Positions 15,051 through 29,130 of a stretch of 64,000 nucleotides of DNA are shown here, piece after piece. The stretch is from assembly GCF_026151205.1 (NCBI RefSeq), contig NC_087082.1, positions 3,312,001-3,376,000 on the forward strand, written 5' to 3'. How positions within the stretch are numbered: position 1 is the stretch's first letter; each line of letters begins with the position of its first letter. Below the pieces are notes generated by a model, which saw nothing but the letters and a program-made list of their open reading frames with translations, had not been told where the DNA came from and did not search any database. The DNA is from Bolinopsis microptera. Its lineage: Eukaryota; Ctenophora; Tentaculata; Lobata; Bolinopsidae. A program made the position numbers and the translations under genes.

Positions 15051-16330
15051 TTGAAGCTTGAAATTTTTAGGTTAATTCGTGGCTCTGGAATCAGTTGAGT
15101 TGTTATGTTAGGTTGGGAGGTCGAACTGGTTTTTGATGGTTTGGGAAGGTCAGTTATTTTAATATAAAAAAGAGCAAACTGAAATAATCGCAAGTGTTTT
15201 AAAGAATTCCATCTAGATATACATTATTAGATTAGTGGATGTTGTATTTGCAGCGGTAGTGCAGTAGTTGGATTGTTCGGATAAATTGTTAAATATGATT
15301 TTAAGGGTATATTTACCAAATAAATAAACACATTACAATTATACCATTACTTGTTGACATTATTAGTAGATTTTAGTGATAACAGTAATTAATGATGGGG
15401 TGGGCTGGGAGTTCAGAGTAGGGTATCGAGGATCAAATAGTTAAAATGATGAAATTAACGTAGAAAAATTTATAACTCAAAATGGGCATACGGAACATCA
15501 ACAGAATACGGGGAAGTGTGTGTATGTGTACGCACTCAGATGATAATTGTTTGGATATCATATGAAGTCGCTCTCTCTCGAGCGCTCGCGCGCGCTATCG
15601 AGTATCTCTTCCTATATTGATATAGGAGCCGTACAAAACATTTATAAAATGGTAGTTATGGTTCCTATTCTACATTTTTATATAAACCATCGCGCCTAGA
15701 GCCATACATCGCATAACGTGTTTAAGATTTTAACTAGAAAATCTTGTAAAATTATTTAGGTTGAGTGGTTTGATGGCAAGTGGTTTAAGAGGTCGAAACT
15801 TGGTTATTACATCTTTTTTGGCAAGGAGAACTATTTAAATAACAATGTGGATAGGAACATATGCTAGTGGTAACTAATTAAATTTGATATTCTGGATTTC
15901 AGTAATTTAGGAAGGGCGTAAGTTGGGAGTGGGATGATTGGTATTTAAATGTAAATTGTAAAAACTGCAGGATTGTGCTACTGCGAATTATTATCACCAT
16001 TGTCCTAGGAAATACAATCGATAGTGGATCATCTTTATATTACAGGATTTGAATTGGGGCATGTGTGTGTGTGTGTGTTGTAAAGGGTTGGGTGGTTGGA
16101 GTGATGAGTTGTTTGAGGGTCGAAATTTGGTTTTTATGATGGTTTGGGGACAGATGCTATTTATTTAAAGAGTACATGTGTAATTAGGAACACAAATGAT
16201 ATGAGAGTAAGATTTGTGTGAATATAATTCGGGTTGGTTGCCGTGGATGGTGGTTTCACGTCGAAGTTTTAAGTGTAGCGATATTTATTTTATATCTCTA
16301 AATACGCAGAGTTTAGTGAGAACTGAATTC
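15050..16330 (-). repeat. ~175-bp satellite, inverted orientation, degraded
   Basis: At least five recognisable pieces carry the reverse-complement signature: GGGAGTGGCTGAGTGG, GAGGTCGAAA, TTGGTTTTTATGATGGTTTGG. They lie near 15,070-15,200, 15,390-15,510, 15,760-15,860, 15,905-16,030 and 16,080-16,220. Strings such as the CTCTCTCGAGCGCTCGCGCG block near 15,572 interrupt them. Confidence 0.6.
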
Positions 16331-16900
16331 TTCTTCGTAAATTCTACAATTATAATATCGGGTAAATGAGGAGGGGTGTGATGCAAAAAGATCAAGAATT
16401 TGGATATTAGAAATTACAAGTAGTGTATGACAGGGGGACGCTCAAGATGGACAGAAGTCACTAGATCGCAGCTAGTCTCAGCGCTATATTACAATAAATA
16501 TAATTATATTTTTTTTCGTTGTGTTGTTGGAGAGAGATTATATTTTTTTTGTAATTTGTAAGTTAGTAGATTCTTCTAAGGGTTCATCGAATAGTTCGAC
16601 CGCTATGTTTTACAGTAAATTACATTGTAGATGTTCTGAATGAGTATTAAGATTTTGATCTTTTGGCACAGGCACCTCTATTTAACTCAATATTTATAAT
16701 TGTAGGAATTTAGAGATAAGATTTAGTAGTACACATGTGTATTAGAGATGTAGATTGAATACTCAGTAATTAAAGGATTGAAATCAGTGTGGAACAAACC
16801 AGATCTCGAGCGCTCTCTCTCGCGATTAAATTATACGGGCCTATATGAATTGTGTAGGGTTGTAGCACATGGTTTTAATGGTAATAAATAGATATGTAAC
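16330..16900. other. Central spacer of the foldback-like structure, no gene seen
   Basis: This spacer lies between inverted and forward satellite arrays. It matches 44,940-45,330 in copy B, both containing TCATCGAATAG followed by TTCGACCG and, further on, GAATTTA then GATAAGATTT. I see no open frame, hairpin or other feature that suggests a function. Confidence 0.5.
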
Positions 16901-17930
16901 ATATAAACCAGTTTATCAAACATAGGTCTCAGGGGCGAAAAATCGTGCAATCGTAAATTACAAACGATGAGAATTTTACCGTATGCGATTATGTTGGGTG
17001 GGTTGCCTGTTTTCTTATACATGTGGACTGCTATAAAATATAAAAAGTTTTCGTAACCCCACTGCATTTTCACTCTATTAAAATCGTGAAAACGGTAAAA
17101 AAAGATTGACTTTTTAACGTATGGTAAAATGATTGTTGTAGGAGGCATAGTTTTAGTATAAAAAGGGTTTGTATCAAAAACTATACAAAAAAACAAGTTT
17201 CGATCTAACACGTGACTATGCACTCACGCTAATAAATAGTGAAATCGGTAACAAAGTATGAAAATTTTACGTATGGATTTAAGATGTGTTTGGGTGTTTG
17301 TGTGTGTTGTCATTTTTAGTAATAAAAATGTGTTAGCTATCAAACAAATAACAAAAAATTTTTGACCTCACAAAATAGGCACTTAGGGGGCATGAATCCC
17401 CTACAGAAATCAGGTCAAATCCATAAATGAGATTAGTAATCATTTCCGTATCGCGATTTATGATCGGGGACGGTGGCAATGTATTAGTATACAACATGGT
17501 TTCTCGACTACTCCCAACCACTCATCAAATACAGATTCGACTTAAATCAGGCTCAGGGGCCCGCATTTCACTTAGCTGGAAATAAGGAAAAAACAATTCG
17601 CAAGATTGAAATCTATACCGTATGCCTGATTTATATGGGGGTAGGTAGCGCTCATTATTTAGTATTAAAATGGTTTGCCTATCCCAAAATATTCACAACA
17701 AGTTTGATTAAATCAGCACTCCAGGGGCAGCATCCAAAATAGTGAAAAAGGTAAGGATCAAGATTGAAAAATCTATACCGTATGGATTATGTTGGGGTAG
17801 GTGGTATGTTTTAGTATTTTAAAATGGGAATGCCTTCACACACATAAAAAGTTTCGATCCAACAACAGGCATTAGGAAGCACGCCACCGAAAGCTACAAG
17901 CGGGGATTAAATCGCTCTCTCACTGTAATA
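16900..17930 (+). repeat. ~175-bp satellite array, forward orientation
   Basis: About six units share the landmarks of the 12.2-14.6-kb array, for example GTATGCGATT, TTTTAGTATAAAA, AAGTTTCGA and CAGGGGC. The array runs directly into repeat R near 17,930. Small open frames here are chance readings of the repeat. Confidence 0.7.
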
Positions 17931-18340
17931 GTTGGGTTTTTTACACAGTGTTTATATTATGGACCTGTAATTTGCAGCTGGCATCTGTAATATCTTCGGG
18001 GATTCGTCTAATGTTATACGAATTCGAATAGTTCAGACACGCCATACATATGTAATAACGAATATGTGTTTCGGACTGCTAGTCGCCATTTATTTCAGAT
18101 TATGTAGATAATTAATTTGCTGATCTTTTGATTGTAAAATTTATGGCCATTCGGATTTGAAATGCGTAGTTATTCTAAGCTTTTTGTGTATCTCGTTATA
18201 AAATTGATTGGGTGATTATTGATTGGACTAATTGGCGCTCGGATCTTTGGCAATTTAAGGGGTAACACTACTCATGAAAACAGGTAATCAATACTGATCA
18301 CGGTAATGAAATAAACTGATAGAATATGTGTATCTCGGCC
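17930..18340 (+). repeat. Repeat R, copy 2
   Basis: The same block as 46,545-46,815 begins with TGGGTTTTTTACAC and includes CGCCATTTATTTCAGAT and GGCCATTCGGATTTGAAATG. It extends beyond the point where copy B stops, continuing with sequence also present at 37,840-38,020 (the GATCACGGTAATGAA block). Confidence 0.65.
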
Positions 18341-18349
18341 ATTGAAAAG

Positions 18350-19700
18350 TGAGCTTTACCCCCGGAACATAAATCGATACCGGGGGTAAAGATTTTATTA
18401 GATTTTATGGATTTCAGCTATTTTGGGTTGGGCGTGGCTGGCGTGGCTGAGTGCGGTATCGCAGGAGTCTAACTTGGGTTTTTATGATGGTTTTGGGATA
18501 GGAAGAAGAACATTTTTAATCCATTGGGCCCTACCCGGAACATTAATCGCGTACGGGGGTAAGATTCTGTTGAATTGTATGGGATATGATGGATTGTATT
18601 TTGGGAGGGCGTGGCTGGGAGTGGTTGAGTGGTTTAGAGGTCGAAATTGGTTTTACTGATGGTTTGGGATAGGCAGTACAGTTTTTATACAAAAAATGAG
18701 CATACGGAAACATAATCGTATAAATTTATTAAGGGGGTAAAGATTTAAGTTGGTATGTATGGACTTTGATCTGATTACAGTTTTGCGATGGGCGTGGCAT
18801 GAGTGGCTGCGCGGGTTTGAGAGGTCAAAATTGGTTTTTATGATGGTTTGGGTAGGCAGAAATTTTTATACTAAACTGGGATACCGGAAATAATCGCATA
18901 GGGGGTAAGATTTTTCAATTTGATATTTTACCTGAGATTTCAGTTATTTTAAGGGTATGGGCGTTGGCCCTGGGAGTGGCTGATTGGGTTGAGAGTCTAC
19001 AAAAATAAAAATGATTAAATTTACTTAGAAACCCATTTTTATACTTTCATTCGCACTCACTCTATTACAACATTACGGGTTTTTAAGAATTAATCTTTAT
19101 AATAATTATTAAGCTATTATGTTTTGTTGCGTGTAGTGGAAGAGGTATGATAGGTCTCCCTTGGTTAATATGATGGTTAGGGATAGTTACTATTTCGCTT
19201 CTCATTAAACAATGGCTCCGGATCAAACGCATACGTGGGTACACCGATTTCAGATGGATTAGTAATTGCTCTCTTCTCGTCATTCAATTATTTTGGGATG
19301 AGGCGTGGTGGGAGTGGCCTGAGTGGTTTGAGAGGTCAAAATTGGTTTTTTATGATGTTGGGGTAGGCGAATAATTTTACTACTAAAAACCATGGGCACC
19401 TCTGACTAAATCGCATCCGGGGGTATAAGGGATTTTCAATGATTTCTGGATTTAGCTATTTAAGGATGGGGTGGCCTTGGGAGTGGTGATGGTGTTTTTG
19501 AGAGTTCGAACCTTGGTTTTATGAGGTATGGGAAATAGAAAAATTTTACTAAAAATGGGTCAAACGGACATAATTTATATGGTTTAAGAATTCTCAGATG
19601 TATTTGTAAGGGATATGTTGATTTAGAAATTTTTGGGATGGCGTTCGCCAACACTCTGGGAGCTGGCCCACGTGTGGTCTTGAACCACCCGAGTAAAACC
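18350..19700 (-). repeat. ~175-bp satellite array, inverted orientation
   Basis: About seven units read as the reverse complement of the 12.2-kb array: GGGGGTAAAGATTTT, GGGCGTGGCTGGGAGTGGCT, GAGTGGTTTGAGAGGTC, TTGGTTTTTATGATGG. It is the best preserved inverted array in the window. Confidence 0.75.
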
Positions 19701-19799
19701 CTTTTTTTTTATGCTTGTTGGTGATCTCAGCACAAAAATATATAAACTGGGCACACTTAAGAAAAAAATGCTAGGGTTAAAGATTTAATCTTGTCTTAT

Positions 19800-21174
19800 C
19801 AGTAAACCGCAAAATTCTTCATTATTCTTTTCTATTATCTAGTTATCTTGTTCAAAATTAATTCATAATTAATTTACTTACAAAAAACACACCCCATTAA
19901 ATTCCCCATACTTTTACCTAAAAACAAATCAAAACATTCAATATCAAAAAAAAATTTATTTATTATTATATTCTTTATTTTCTTTCTTTTACATTATAAA
20001 AATATTAATTTTTATTTAACAAAAAACCACCTTTCAACTTAAATCTAACTTTTTACACTCAATATAATTAAATCATTAAAATATTCAAACTACAAAATTT
20101 CTTTTTATTTTTCTATATCTTTAAATTATTCCCAATTAAAAAACTATTAATTTACTTCTCCAAAAAACACCATTTATTCCATTTTTTTATCAAAAACAAT
20201 AAAATAAACTAAAAATTCATTTTATTTTTTATTCATTATTTATTCTTATCAATTAAAAATATTAATTTACTTATCCCAAAAAACACAATATTTCTACTTA
20301 AAAAACAATCATCTTTTTTAAAAATAAACACATACTTTCAAATACATTTTCTAATATTAAACTCAATATTAATTTATTATTTTATATTATTATTAAATCT
20401 CTTACAAAATTAAAAATAATTAAATTTAACTTCTACAAAAAAAAACACATTTCATTCCAATAAATTTTACCTCAAAACCACAATCAAATCATCAAACTAA
20501 AAAAATCAAATATTATTCTATTATATTTATCTTCTTTATCAACTAAAAAATAATAAATTACTTAAAAAAAAAATTTATACCACCATCTTTTTTACCTCAA
20601 AACCCAAACTAATCATTAACTAAAAATTATTTCTATTTTTATTCTCTATATTAATTTCTTTATAATAAAAAATCATTAAATTTTTAAAAAAAAAATAAAT
20701 ATATAACTTCCCAAAATAATTTTATCAACAAACTACCATTATAACAAACATACAAAAATCTATTTTAAAAATCATATAAACTGTAATTATATTAAAATTA
20801 AATTAAAAATAAAAACCTAACTATACAATATATTCAAATAATATTATCTTATAATTTTTACAAACCACTAAAACTTCAAAAAAATCCTAAACCTAACTCT
20901 CTCTCATCTCTACCTCAAAAAATATCTAATCAATAAATAAAAAACAAAAAAACTCAAAAATTAAAAACACATATTTAAAAAAAAATATAACCTCTACTTT
21001 ATTTAATGATATATAGATATTTATCAATCATCCAAACCTATTAAACTTTCACTCTAACATTTAAACTCTCTTATAACAAATAAAACAACTTATAAACTAA
21101 TTTTTAACATTAAAAATTACAAACCAATAAAAAAAAATTTTAAAAAATACTCACTACAACCCACTTCAAAAACT

Positions 21175-21211
<37 letters not shown>

Positions 21212-24200
21212 AATAAAAATTAAACTACCAAAATATTAAAAATCTACATAATCTAATCTATTATTAACAAAAAATTCAAACATAAACATCAAACACATCT
21301 ATCTATAAAAAAAAATCATAATCAAATTATTCTTTTTTACTCCCTCTTATAAACCTCACTATAAAAACCATCTACTCCTAATAAAACTAAAAAAATATAC
21401 CATATATCAACCTACTCACATACCCAACATTTATTCCCATCACATCAACATAAAATAAAATTATCATATAAAATTCAAACACTACAACCATTATTTTAAC
21501 ACCATACAACACTTAAAAAAATAATATCAACACATAATTATTAACAAAATACCTTCTTAAACCATATTATTAACCTCATATCCAATAAACATTAACCTAA
21601 CCCAACATAACTAAAATTATCCAATTACATATTCAAAATAAAAAAAATATACTCTCATCAATCCTATAAAATACATATCAAACAAACAATACAAAACTTC
21701 AACAAACACATATTAAAACAACAATAACATCAATTTATAACTTTTTAAAAATTTCAACTAAATCCATCATCAACCCAAATAATATACATAAAAATTCCCT
21801 CTAAAACAACTCCAACACCATATAAACCATGATAATTAACTACCAACAACAAATCAAAAACTACTCAACTACCACCATAATAACCTCTCCACTACACCCA
21901 CAATACACTAACAACATAATTACTTCTACATCTAAACCTACATCCACACCCTTCTGCTTATCACAACATCATACTACTACTTTAGCACTGCTCTCACATC
22001 TCAACAAACATACCTTAAACAACCAAACATTCAAACCAAATAAAAAAATCAAAATACCCCCCTACTATACATTAAAAACTATTAAATTACCCCTATTTAC
22101 TAACTTATCATTAATTAACAAAATTACATTTAACACCACAAAATAACACAAACAACACTCTCAAATAACAAATACAATTACTCCTATCCACTCATTCAAC
22201 TCTAAATATTAAACCAACCAACATATTCTTTAATACCCATTACACAAATATACATCCCTTACTATCCTTCTTTTCAATAATAAAAACAAACCCAAAACAA
22301 ATACCACTACCCAACAAACCTAAAACTTATAATTTACACACAAAATCATTCTTATTTACACCCAATACAATATTTAATTACAACATCCCCAATATCTAAA
22401 CCCTAAACAACCCACACTTTATTTCCCTACCCATTCAAAACTACTACCACTCCTAAATAATACCAAAAAACCCATCCTTACAAAATCAAAATTATATATT
22501 CACTATTCATCTTAACACTATAAATCAACATAAATAATCCACCAACTTAATACTAAACCTATCCTCACTATCACCCCTCAAAAAAATATATAAACATATC
22601 AATTAAACTAACTATCACCTTTTACTAACCCTACCAACATTCATAACTTATCCAACATATAATACTTACACACCAACCACCCAAAATACCTTTACAACCA
22701 TATCACAATACAATAAACCACAAAAAACTATCATCCAAATACAACTAAATCACCCACTTTACTAACCTCACCCCACACTTATAAAAACAATCATTTTATT
22801 AACACACACTCCAAATCCAAATTTTTCACCATCCTTAATACTACATACAATCCCCCCAACACAACCACCTATTATAAACAGCACACACATTTTACCATCA
22901 AAATTATACACCACAATAATACAATATTCACAATCAACTACCCCCACAATATCCTCAACAAATCTATAACACCCACAAACTTACCAATCCAACTACCTCC
23001 CCACCCTTATATCCCACTCCCCCATCCAAAGATGTGATAATCATACCTAACACAAAAAAAATCAAATAATCACCTCCAATTATTACCTAAACCAACATAT
23101 AACACCATAAAACTATTTTCCCCCTATCAAATTCATTATATAAAAATACATAAAAAAATCACACTTTCTACCTCAAAATCGCCAATTCAACCCTCAATAA
23201 TCCCTATAAACACTCTAAACCCCTAATATAAAAATAATCACAATTATATCTCTCTGTACTCTCTCACTCACAACGAACACCCCTCTCCAACCTCATTTCT
23301 ATTCCCCCCCTATATTATTTACCATTCCATAACAAATAATACCTTTAAACACAATAATCTCCAATAATATCCTCACCTCCATCCAACAAAAACACACATT
23401 CACAAACCCCCCACCCAAAATACAGAACAACAAAATTATACAACCTAATCAACAAAAATCACAAACACACAACTTACACCACAAATACCAAATTATCCAT
23501 TCACCAAAATTCAATAACATATTCCCACTAAAAAAAATTACTAATATATCCCTCATATTCACAAATTTAAACCACATATCTATAGCTTCGATCTCTATAG
23601 CTAATAGAGATAGATATAGGTCCCAGTAGTGTGAGGTTAACAATCAAAACCTCTATTATTTTTAACGAATTTAATTTTATTAAATTGCTCCATATTCAAA
23701 AACTATTTGACCCCTAATAATCTCCACTACTTTCCCCCATATATTCTTTCACCCATTTTCTTTTCTCAACTTTGTCGCTAATCATTGTTTCCCACCTTCT
23801 AACATTAAAATCCTCCCATTTTTTAAAATCTTCCAATATAACCCTATCCACTATCAAATTATCTACCCTACTCACCTTAATTTCCTAATATAACCTTACT
23901 AACAATAATATTATCACATATACAGTATAACGTGTACAATCAGATGAAGTGGGTGCTGTGCATACATTTGTGTTTGGCCTCACCCCTCCGCCGAAAAATC
24001 GTCACAATTTATAAAATTTTTAACCTCAAATAAAACTAAATAATAAAAAATCTTAACTTTCCAAAACCCCCAATATAAACATCTCTCACTCCATTTTTGT
24101 ATTATTCTAACCTATAAAACTACACATAACAACAATCTAAAATTTACTCTCATTCTCCTATTTTATTCCTTTCTATAACTTTCAATTATTTAACCTCAAC

Positions 24201-27200
24201 ATGATCTCACACCCTAACATATTTTTTTTACCAAGTCGTTTCGCTCTTAAAACCATTCCACAACCACCCTACCCCTACCAACACTACAATAAATACAATA
24301 CCCCATACCAAACAAATACCCCCCAACCCAATAAAATACCAATACCAAATCTATAATAACAAATAAAATAATAAATACACTTCATTCTATCTCTTCATCC
24401 ATCCTTTATCTTTTAAAATATCACCTAACACTATTACTCAAAAATTACCACTCCTTCCATCCCCCACCCAATAAAATCTTCTTATATCATAAAAATCTTT
24501 TTTTACACCCCTAATATTACCATTAAACAAACACTTCATCATAAAACTAAAACTTCCTTCTCCTTAACCTCACAAATAAATAAAACCTTTCAACTCCATT
24601 AATTAAACACACATAACCACAACTTCACAACTAAAACCAAAACACCCCTTAAACCCAAACAACTTTCTTTCCAACAACAAAAACCTACACACCCACACAA
24701 AACACCATTCAAAAACCCCAAACATACTAAAATATCATCTACATTACCCACACAAAACAACAATCTACCTAATACTCCACGCGCACTCTCACATCTATCA
24801 AAACAAACTCACCAAAAAATTATATATTCACTTATACCACCATACCACAAATAAATTTAAATCAAATAAATACCACATAATCATTAACATATTAATTATC
24901 TATAATAAAACTCAAATTCTTCCCAAATCATTTGTGAGATATAGAGATGAGATGATATGATGATGATTCCCAACTAACACTCTATAAATACAATCTTTAT
25001 TTTTTAATCAATTAACTAAACTTTATTTAAATCCTCTCTTATCCACAAAACTACTTCTTATCCCATTATCCTTCAATCTCTCTCCAAAACACTCTACCTT
25101 CACCATTACCTCTAATCTTCTTGGCACTTCATACAACGATATCTATCCACACCTAAATATTTCAAAAACCACCCTCCCACAAAACTATCTATCTTCTATC
25201 CTTCACTACTCACCTCTCCTTAAACCCAAAACAACTTACTAATATCCCCTACATCTTTCCTACAAAAATTAAATCCACTAACACCTCTAAATTATCCCGC
25301 ACACTAATACATTTCTTATATCAACCCCACTTATACCCCATTTAACTCCAAATTTCTTTTCTTATTTTCTCTTAATCATAATATTATCTCTCCTACCTAT
25401 CAAAAAACAAAAACTTACTAAACATATCCTCCACTCCACAAACCTCATCCAATAAAACAATTCCCTAACAATTTATCTCAATCCTACAATACCTAATTCT
25501 TTCCTCATATTAAAACTATCCATCCTAAATCATAATAAACTAAATAAATATCATATTCAAACACTACATCTTCAACTAAATAAAAATCAAATAACCCCAC
25601 ACAATAACACTTCTCATCAATAACCTTTAAACATAAAACTCTCACCCTCTATTAAAACAATATAACATATTTCTTCGTTTTATCCACCCTATAAACTTTC
25701 TCAAAATCATATACTTCAACTTCTAAATCCCCCCCCTACCCAAATATCAGACCTCCATTACCAAACTATATTCTAACTCCATAACCCCCATAACTTATAC
25801 CCACACACGCAATCTCACATCCCCCAACTACAACTACCCCCATCACAAAATATCACAATCTCCCATTAAACCTCACATACAAACCACATCTCCAAAAATT
25901 TCCCCATCCCCTAATCACACCCCCTAAAATTCCCCTATTCCTCCTCACTACTTCGCTACTACTCTCATAAAAATATCTAAACAAAAACATTCTTCCTTAT
26001 CTTTCTACCTCATTAATCTTACACCATAACTTATTCACCCCACAACAAAATCCCATCACCAAACCTCATAACACCTACCAAACTCCCTTCTCACCATCAA
26101 TCTAAAATCACCCATCTCTTTTTATACCCTAAAATAAACTTTATAACACTACACCACAAATAAACCACAAATTCTAATCTCCTCACTTTCTTAATACTTA
26201 ACACAAACCCATTACATTCCCCTCATAAAAAAAAACATTCAAAAAACATACCATCATTCCCCATCTTTCAAACAATTTATCTCCATACAATACTCATCAT
26301 AACAATAAAATTCTCTAAATATTAAACAACACTCATTTTAATTCATATTATAACACTTACCAATAAAAAACTTACAACCACAACAGCTCGATCTTATATA
26401 TTTAACACACCAGCGCGATCCTAATCCCAACCACTCATACAAAATCTATAACTCCACCATCACTTTAACCCCTAATCCCTACACTTTCCCCCCCATAATC
26501 ACTATCAATCTACACTTCCTAATAAACAAATAACTTAACTTAAACTCACTAAAATAACCTTCAATTTACTTTAACTTTAATTTCAACTCACCTCTTAACT
26601 TTATCACTTAACTTCCTATATTTTATACCTATATCCTATTAATCTATCCAACCAACACATCACAAAATCTACACTCCCCAACTTATATTTAATACTTTAT
26701 CACTAAAATCCTCCTAAATTTCTATTTACACTAAAAAATTATCCACTCTATACTACATCCCTCCAACACTCCCTAAACCCCTATATCAAAAACAAACTCT
26801 CCCACCCCAAAAATTAAACAATCCCAACTAATACAATATCACATTTTCTCCAACCCCACCTCTCCTTCAAAATAATCCCTTCCTTAAACACAAACAAACC
26901 CAATTCTCTTTTCTTTAAAATTTTCCACTCTAAAACCCACAAAACTAAAAACCTAACAAATCCCACCAACACACTCACACATCACATCTCTCAAAACACA
27001 CTCCCTACTTCCAAAAACCACCATCCTTTTCCAAATCTTAACTTACCACACACATATAAACCTACCCCCAAAAAAACCCAACACAAAACCCTTCCAACAC
27101 CAAAACAATCCCCAACAAATCAAAAAATATAAACAAATCTATCCACAACCCCAACTACAACCCCCCTCCCCAACCTATAATTTATACTCTTAAACTCAAG

Positions 27201-27900
27201 ACCCTCTAAATTTATATATACCACCCTAAACAAACTCTATCATTATACTACAATCCCCTCCACACTCCCTAAACCCCCTCATATCACTAACAATCCCCAC
27301 CCAAAAATTAAACAAATCCAAACCCTAATACCCCAATATATTTTCTCCCAAACCCATATCTCTTCCCAAAATAATCCCAACTTCCTTCAACAAATTATAA
27401 AAATTCTAACACCACTTTACTTAAACATTTTAACTCTCCTTAATCCATCCCTAACATTCAAATTTCACATCTATAATAACATCTTCCCCATTAAAACATA
27501 ACAACCCACACCACCCCAAATCTCATACTTATCTTTTCTACCTTATAATCAATCAACCACTAATACTATAAACATTACTTCCTTATGTACACATCTAACC
27601 ATTTATCCTAAACCCACCCATATCAAATTCATCTTTTAATAAACAATCCCTCTCTTAACTACATCAATCTCCCTTTTCTACATCATACAATATTCCACAA
27701 TCAAAATAAACACACCCACACTCATTTTCTGACCTACCATCCTTCTCTTTGAAATTAATATCCCCAAATCAATCCTATACAAACTCACATCTAATAATTA
27801 ATAACTAATTATCAATAATTAATAATCTCTTTAGCTCACGCACTCGCACACCTTCCTATCCCAAACCTACTACATAACAAATCCTACCCAACAAATCATT
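19800..27900. other. 8-kb stretch almost devoid of G on the + strand
   Basis: From 19,851 to 20,782 there is no G at all on the + strand, and only one G in the 1,157 bases from 19,851 to 21,007. G stays rare up to about 27,900 except in small patches such as 23,583-23,640, 24,930-24,970 and 26,386-26,400, most of them GAGATATAG- or GCGC-type strings. A (TA)n run lies at 21,178-21,207. The first kilobase shows blocks spaced roughly 120-160 bp, so a satellite may lie beneath. I see no gene; the 105-codon frame at 21,829-22,146 only reflects the skewed composition. Confidence 0.6.
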
Positions 27901-29130
27901 AAAAATTCTAACACAACTAACACACAACTTAGAGAGAGAGGATATAGGTATAGATAGAGGAGTGATTACAATTCTGCAAGCGCCCATCTCTTGATTGAAA
28001 TTTAAAAAAATCATTCTTGTGGAGTGGATGCAACCATCCACTGTCAAACTATTTGTATGTAGGTTTTCTAAAAAAAATAATTTGAGCGCGCAGTAGTCAA
28101 GTCGTGTAATCGCGATTCGCGTGTAACGCATCTCTCTCTCACCGCACGCCGCCCAAACAACTCGGGTTACGGGAGATATCTTAAACATTATTTGTTCAAT
28201 TCAAGCCGCGACGGAGTCTGGGTCTCAACTCTGGAGCGCACTCTCGCCGCATAGGTTATACACAACAATAATTATGGGTTGTAGAAATTTTGATGGTATA
28301 TTGCATTTTTAAGTAATGAAAATTTGCCTCACGTTGTAGGCCCGCAGGCACGTGGGCGCGGCCTGTATGTGATTTTGCCCCGATACTAAGTGGAAATGAC
28401 ATTAGGGTCACGAAGTGATATTATTGGGCGCGCTAGCACTGTCATTCCGCGAAATCTCTATGATATGAAATTACTGACGCGTCAGTAAGACGTGATACAA
28501 ATTGGAAATGGGGAAACACAAAAGATTTGCTAGAGTCTGTAAAATATATTTGTGATTGGATATGCATTTGCTCAAGCCTACATAATTATGTTGCAGGACA
28601 CCACATACAAACCAACCAGCAAAGGTTATTGTAAGTGAGCTGTACGATCATGTGTTAATAAATCCTTTCAGATGGGATTTATGACTGTTGCAGCAATTTG
28701 AATCAATTTAGCGTAAAAATTAGTAACATTACGTTTACAGTTATGAAATTAGGCCCAAGATTTACTTCGGAAAGGTCGCTATATTATCCAATAAGTATAA
28801 CTAACTTTGATAATCATGATCGATGGATACATGTTAGTGTTTAATAATTGTCTGAGATCGTTGGGTGGTATATTTACTCTATTTGCTGTGGTATTTTTGT
28901 GTTGCAGAACCGTCAAATTTGTCACAGGTATTGGGTATGAGGTAGGATGACAGTTCTATTCTTCATCATTATATGCAGGAAAGGGGCACTCATGAAATTT
29001 ACGAACGCGGGTATTAGAAAACGAACGGTTATTATTATATTTGAGATTAAAATAGAACACGTTGTATTAAGATTAGAATATGGGAATACCTTGGTAACAT
29101 TGAAGGGAATAAAAAAAAATCTTAATTAGA
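27900..29130. other. Gap between the two duplicated copies, no gene
   Basis: Normal base composition returns here. The 110-codon frame on the - strand at 27,856-28,188 resembles nothing I know. The only recognisable element is a relative of the structured GC-rich element near 28,330-28,435, described separately. Confidence 0.45.
28330..28435 (+). repeat. Probable second copy of the structured GC-rich element
   Basis: The order of blocks follows 60,950-61,050: CACGTTGTA, then GGCCCGC, GGGCGCGGCCTGTAT, GCCCC, GATAC, AAATGACATTAGGGTC and CACGAAGTGATA. The match covers about 100 bp and does not clearly continue outside, so the repeat seems to be the structured part alone. Because the region is error-rich, pairing cannot be checked here. 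Confidence 0.45.

Larger units (their letters stand above)
1..18330 (+). repeat. Copy A of an ~18-kb duplicated segment, error-rich
   Basis: This stretch is the same underlying sequence as 29,130-46,815. Matching landmarks, A to B, are 300 to 29,364; 2,300 to 31,180; 5,575 to 34,378; 9,000 to 37,710; 11,100 to 39,760; 16,580 to 45,010; and 18,180 to 46,800. The offset drifts only from about 29.05 to 28.4-28.6 kb. The copies differ by many one- and two-base indels and by unrelated low-complexity inserts, which looks like read error rather than evolution. No open reading frame above 182 codons survives and none resembles a protein. From 1 to about 5,500 and from 7,150 to 8,850 I see no gene. 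Confidence 0.75.
12190..19700. mobile_element. Foldback-like inverted structure of satellite and repeat R
   Basis: The order is satellite(+), inverted R (14,590-15,050), satellite(-) (15,050-16,330), a spacer of about 570 bp, satellite(+) (16,900-17,930), R(+) (17,930-18,340), satellite(-) (18,350-19,700). The left half is the reverse complement of the right half around the spacer. Foldback-type DNA transposons have long terminal inverted repeats built from tandem repeats, and this layout fits that description. No transposase is recognisable, and the poor sequence quality prevents finding termini or target-site duplications. An assembly artefact that folds a read on itself is an alternative. 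Confidence 0.4.

Noticed and set aside
21829-22146. 105-codon frame rich in Thr, Asn, Pro and Ile
   Set aside because: Loss of G removes the stop codons TAG and TGA, so long frames are expected by chance.
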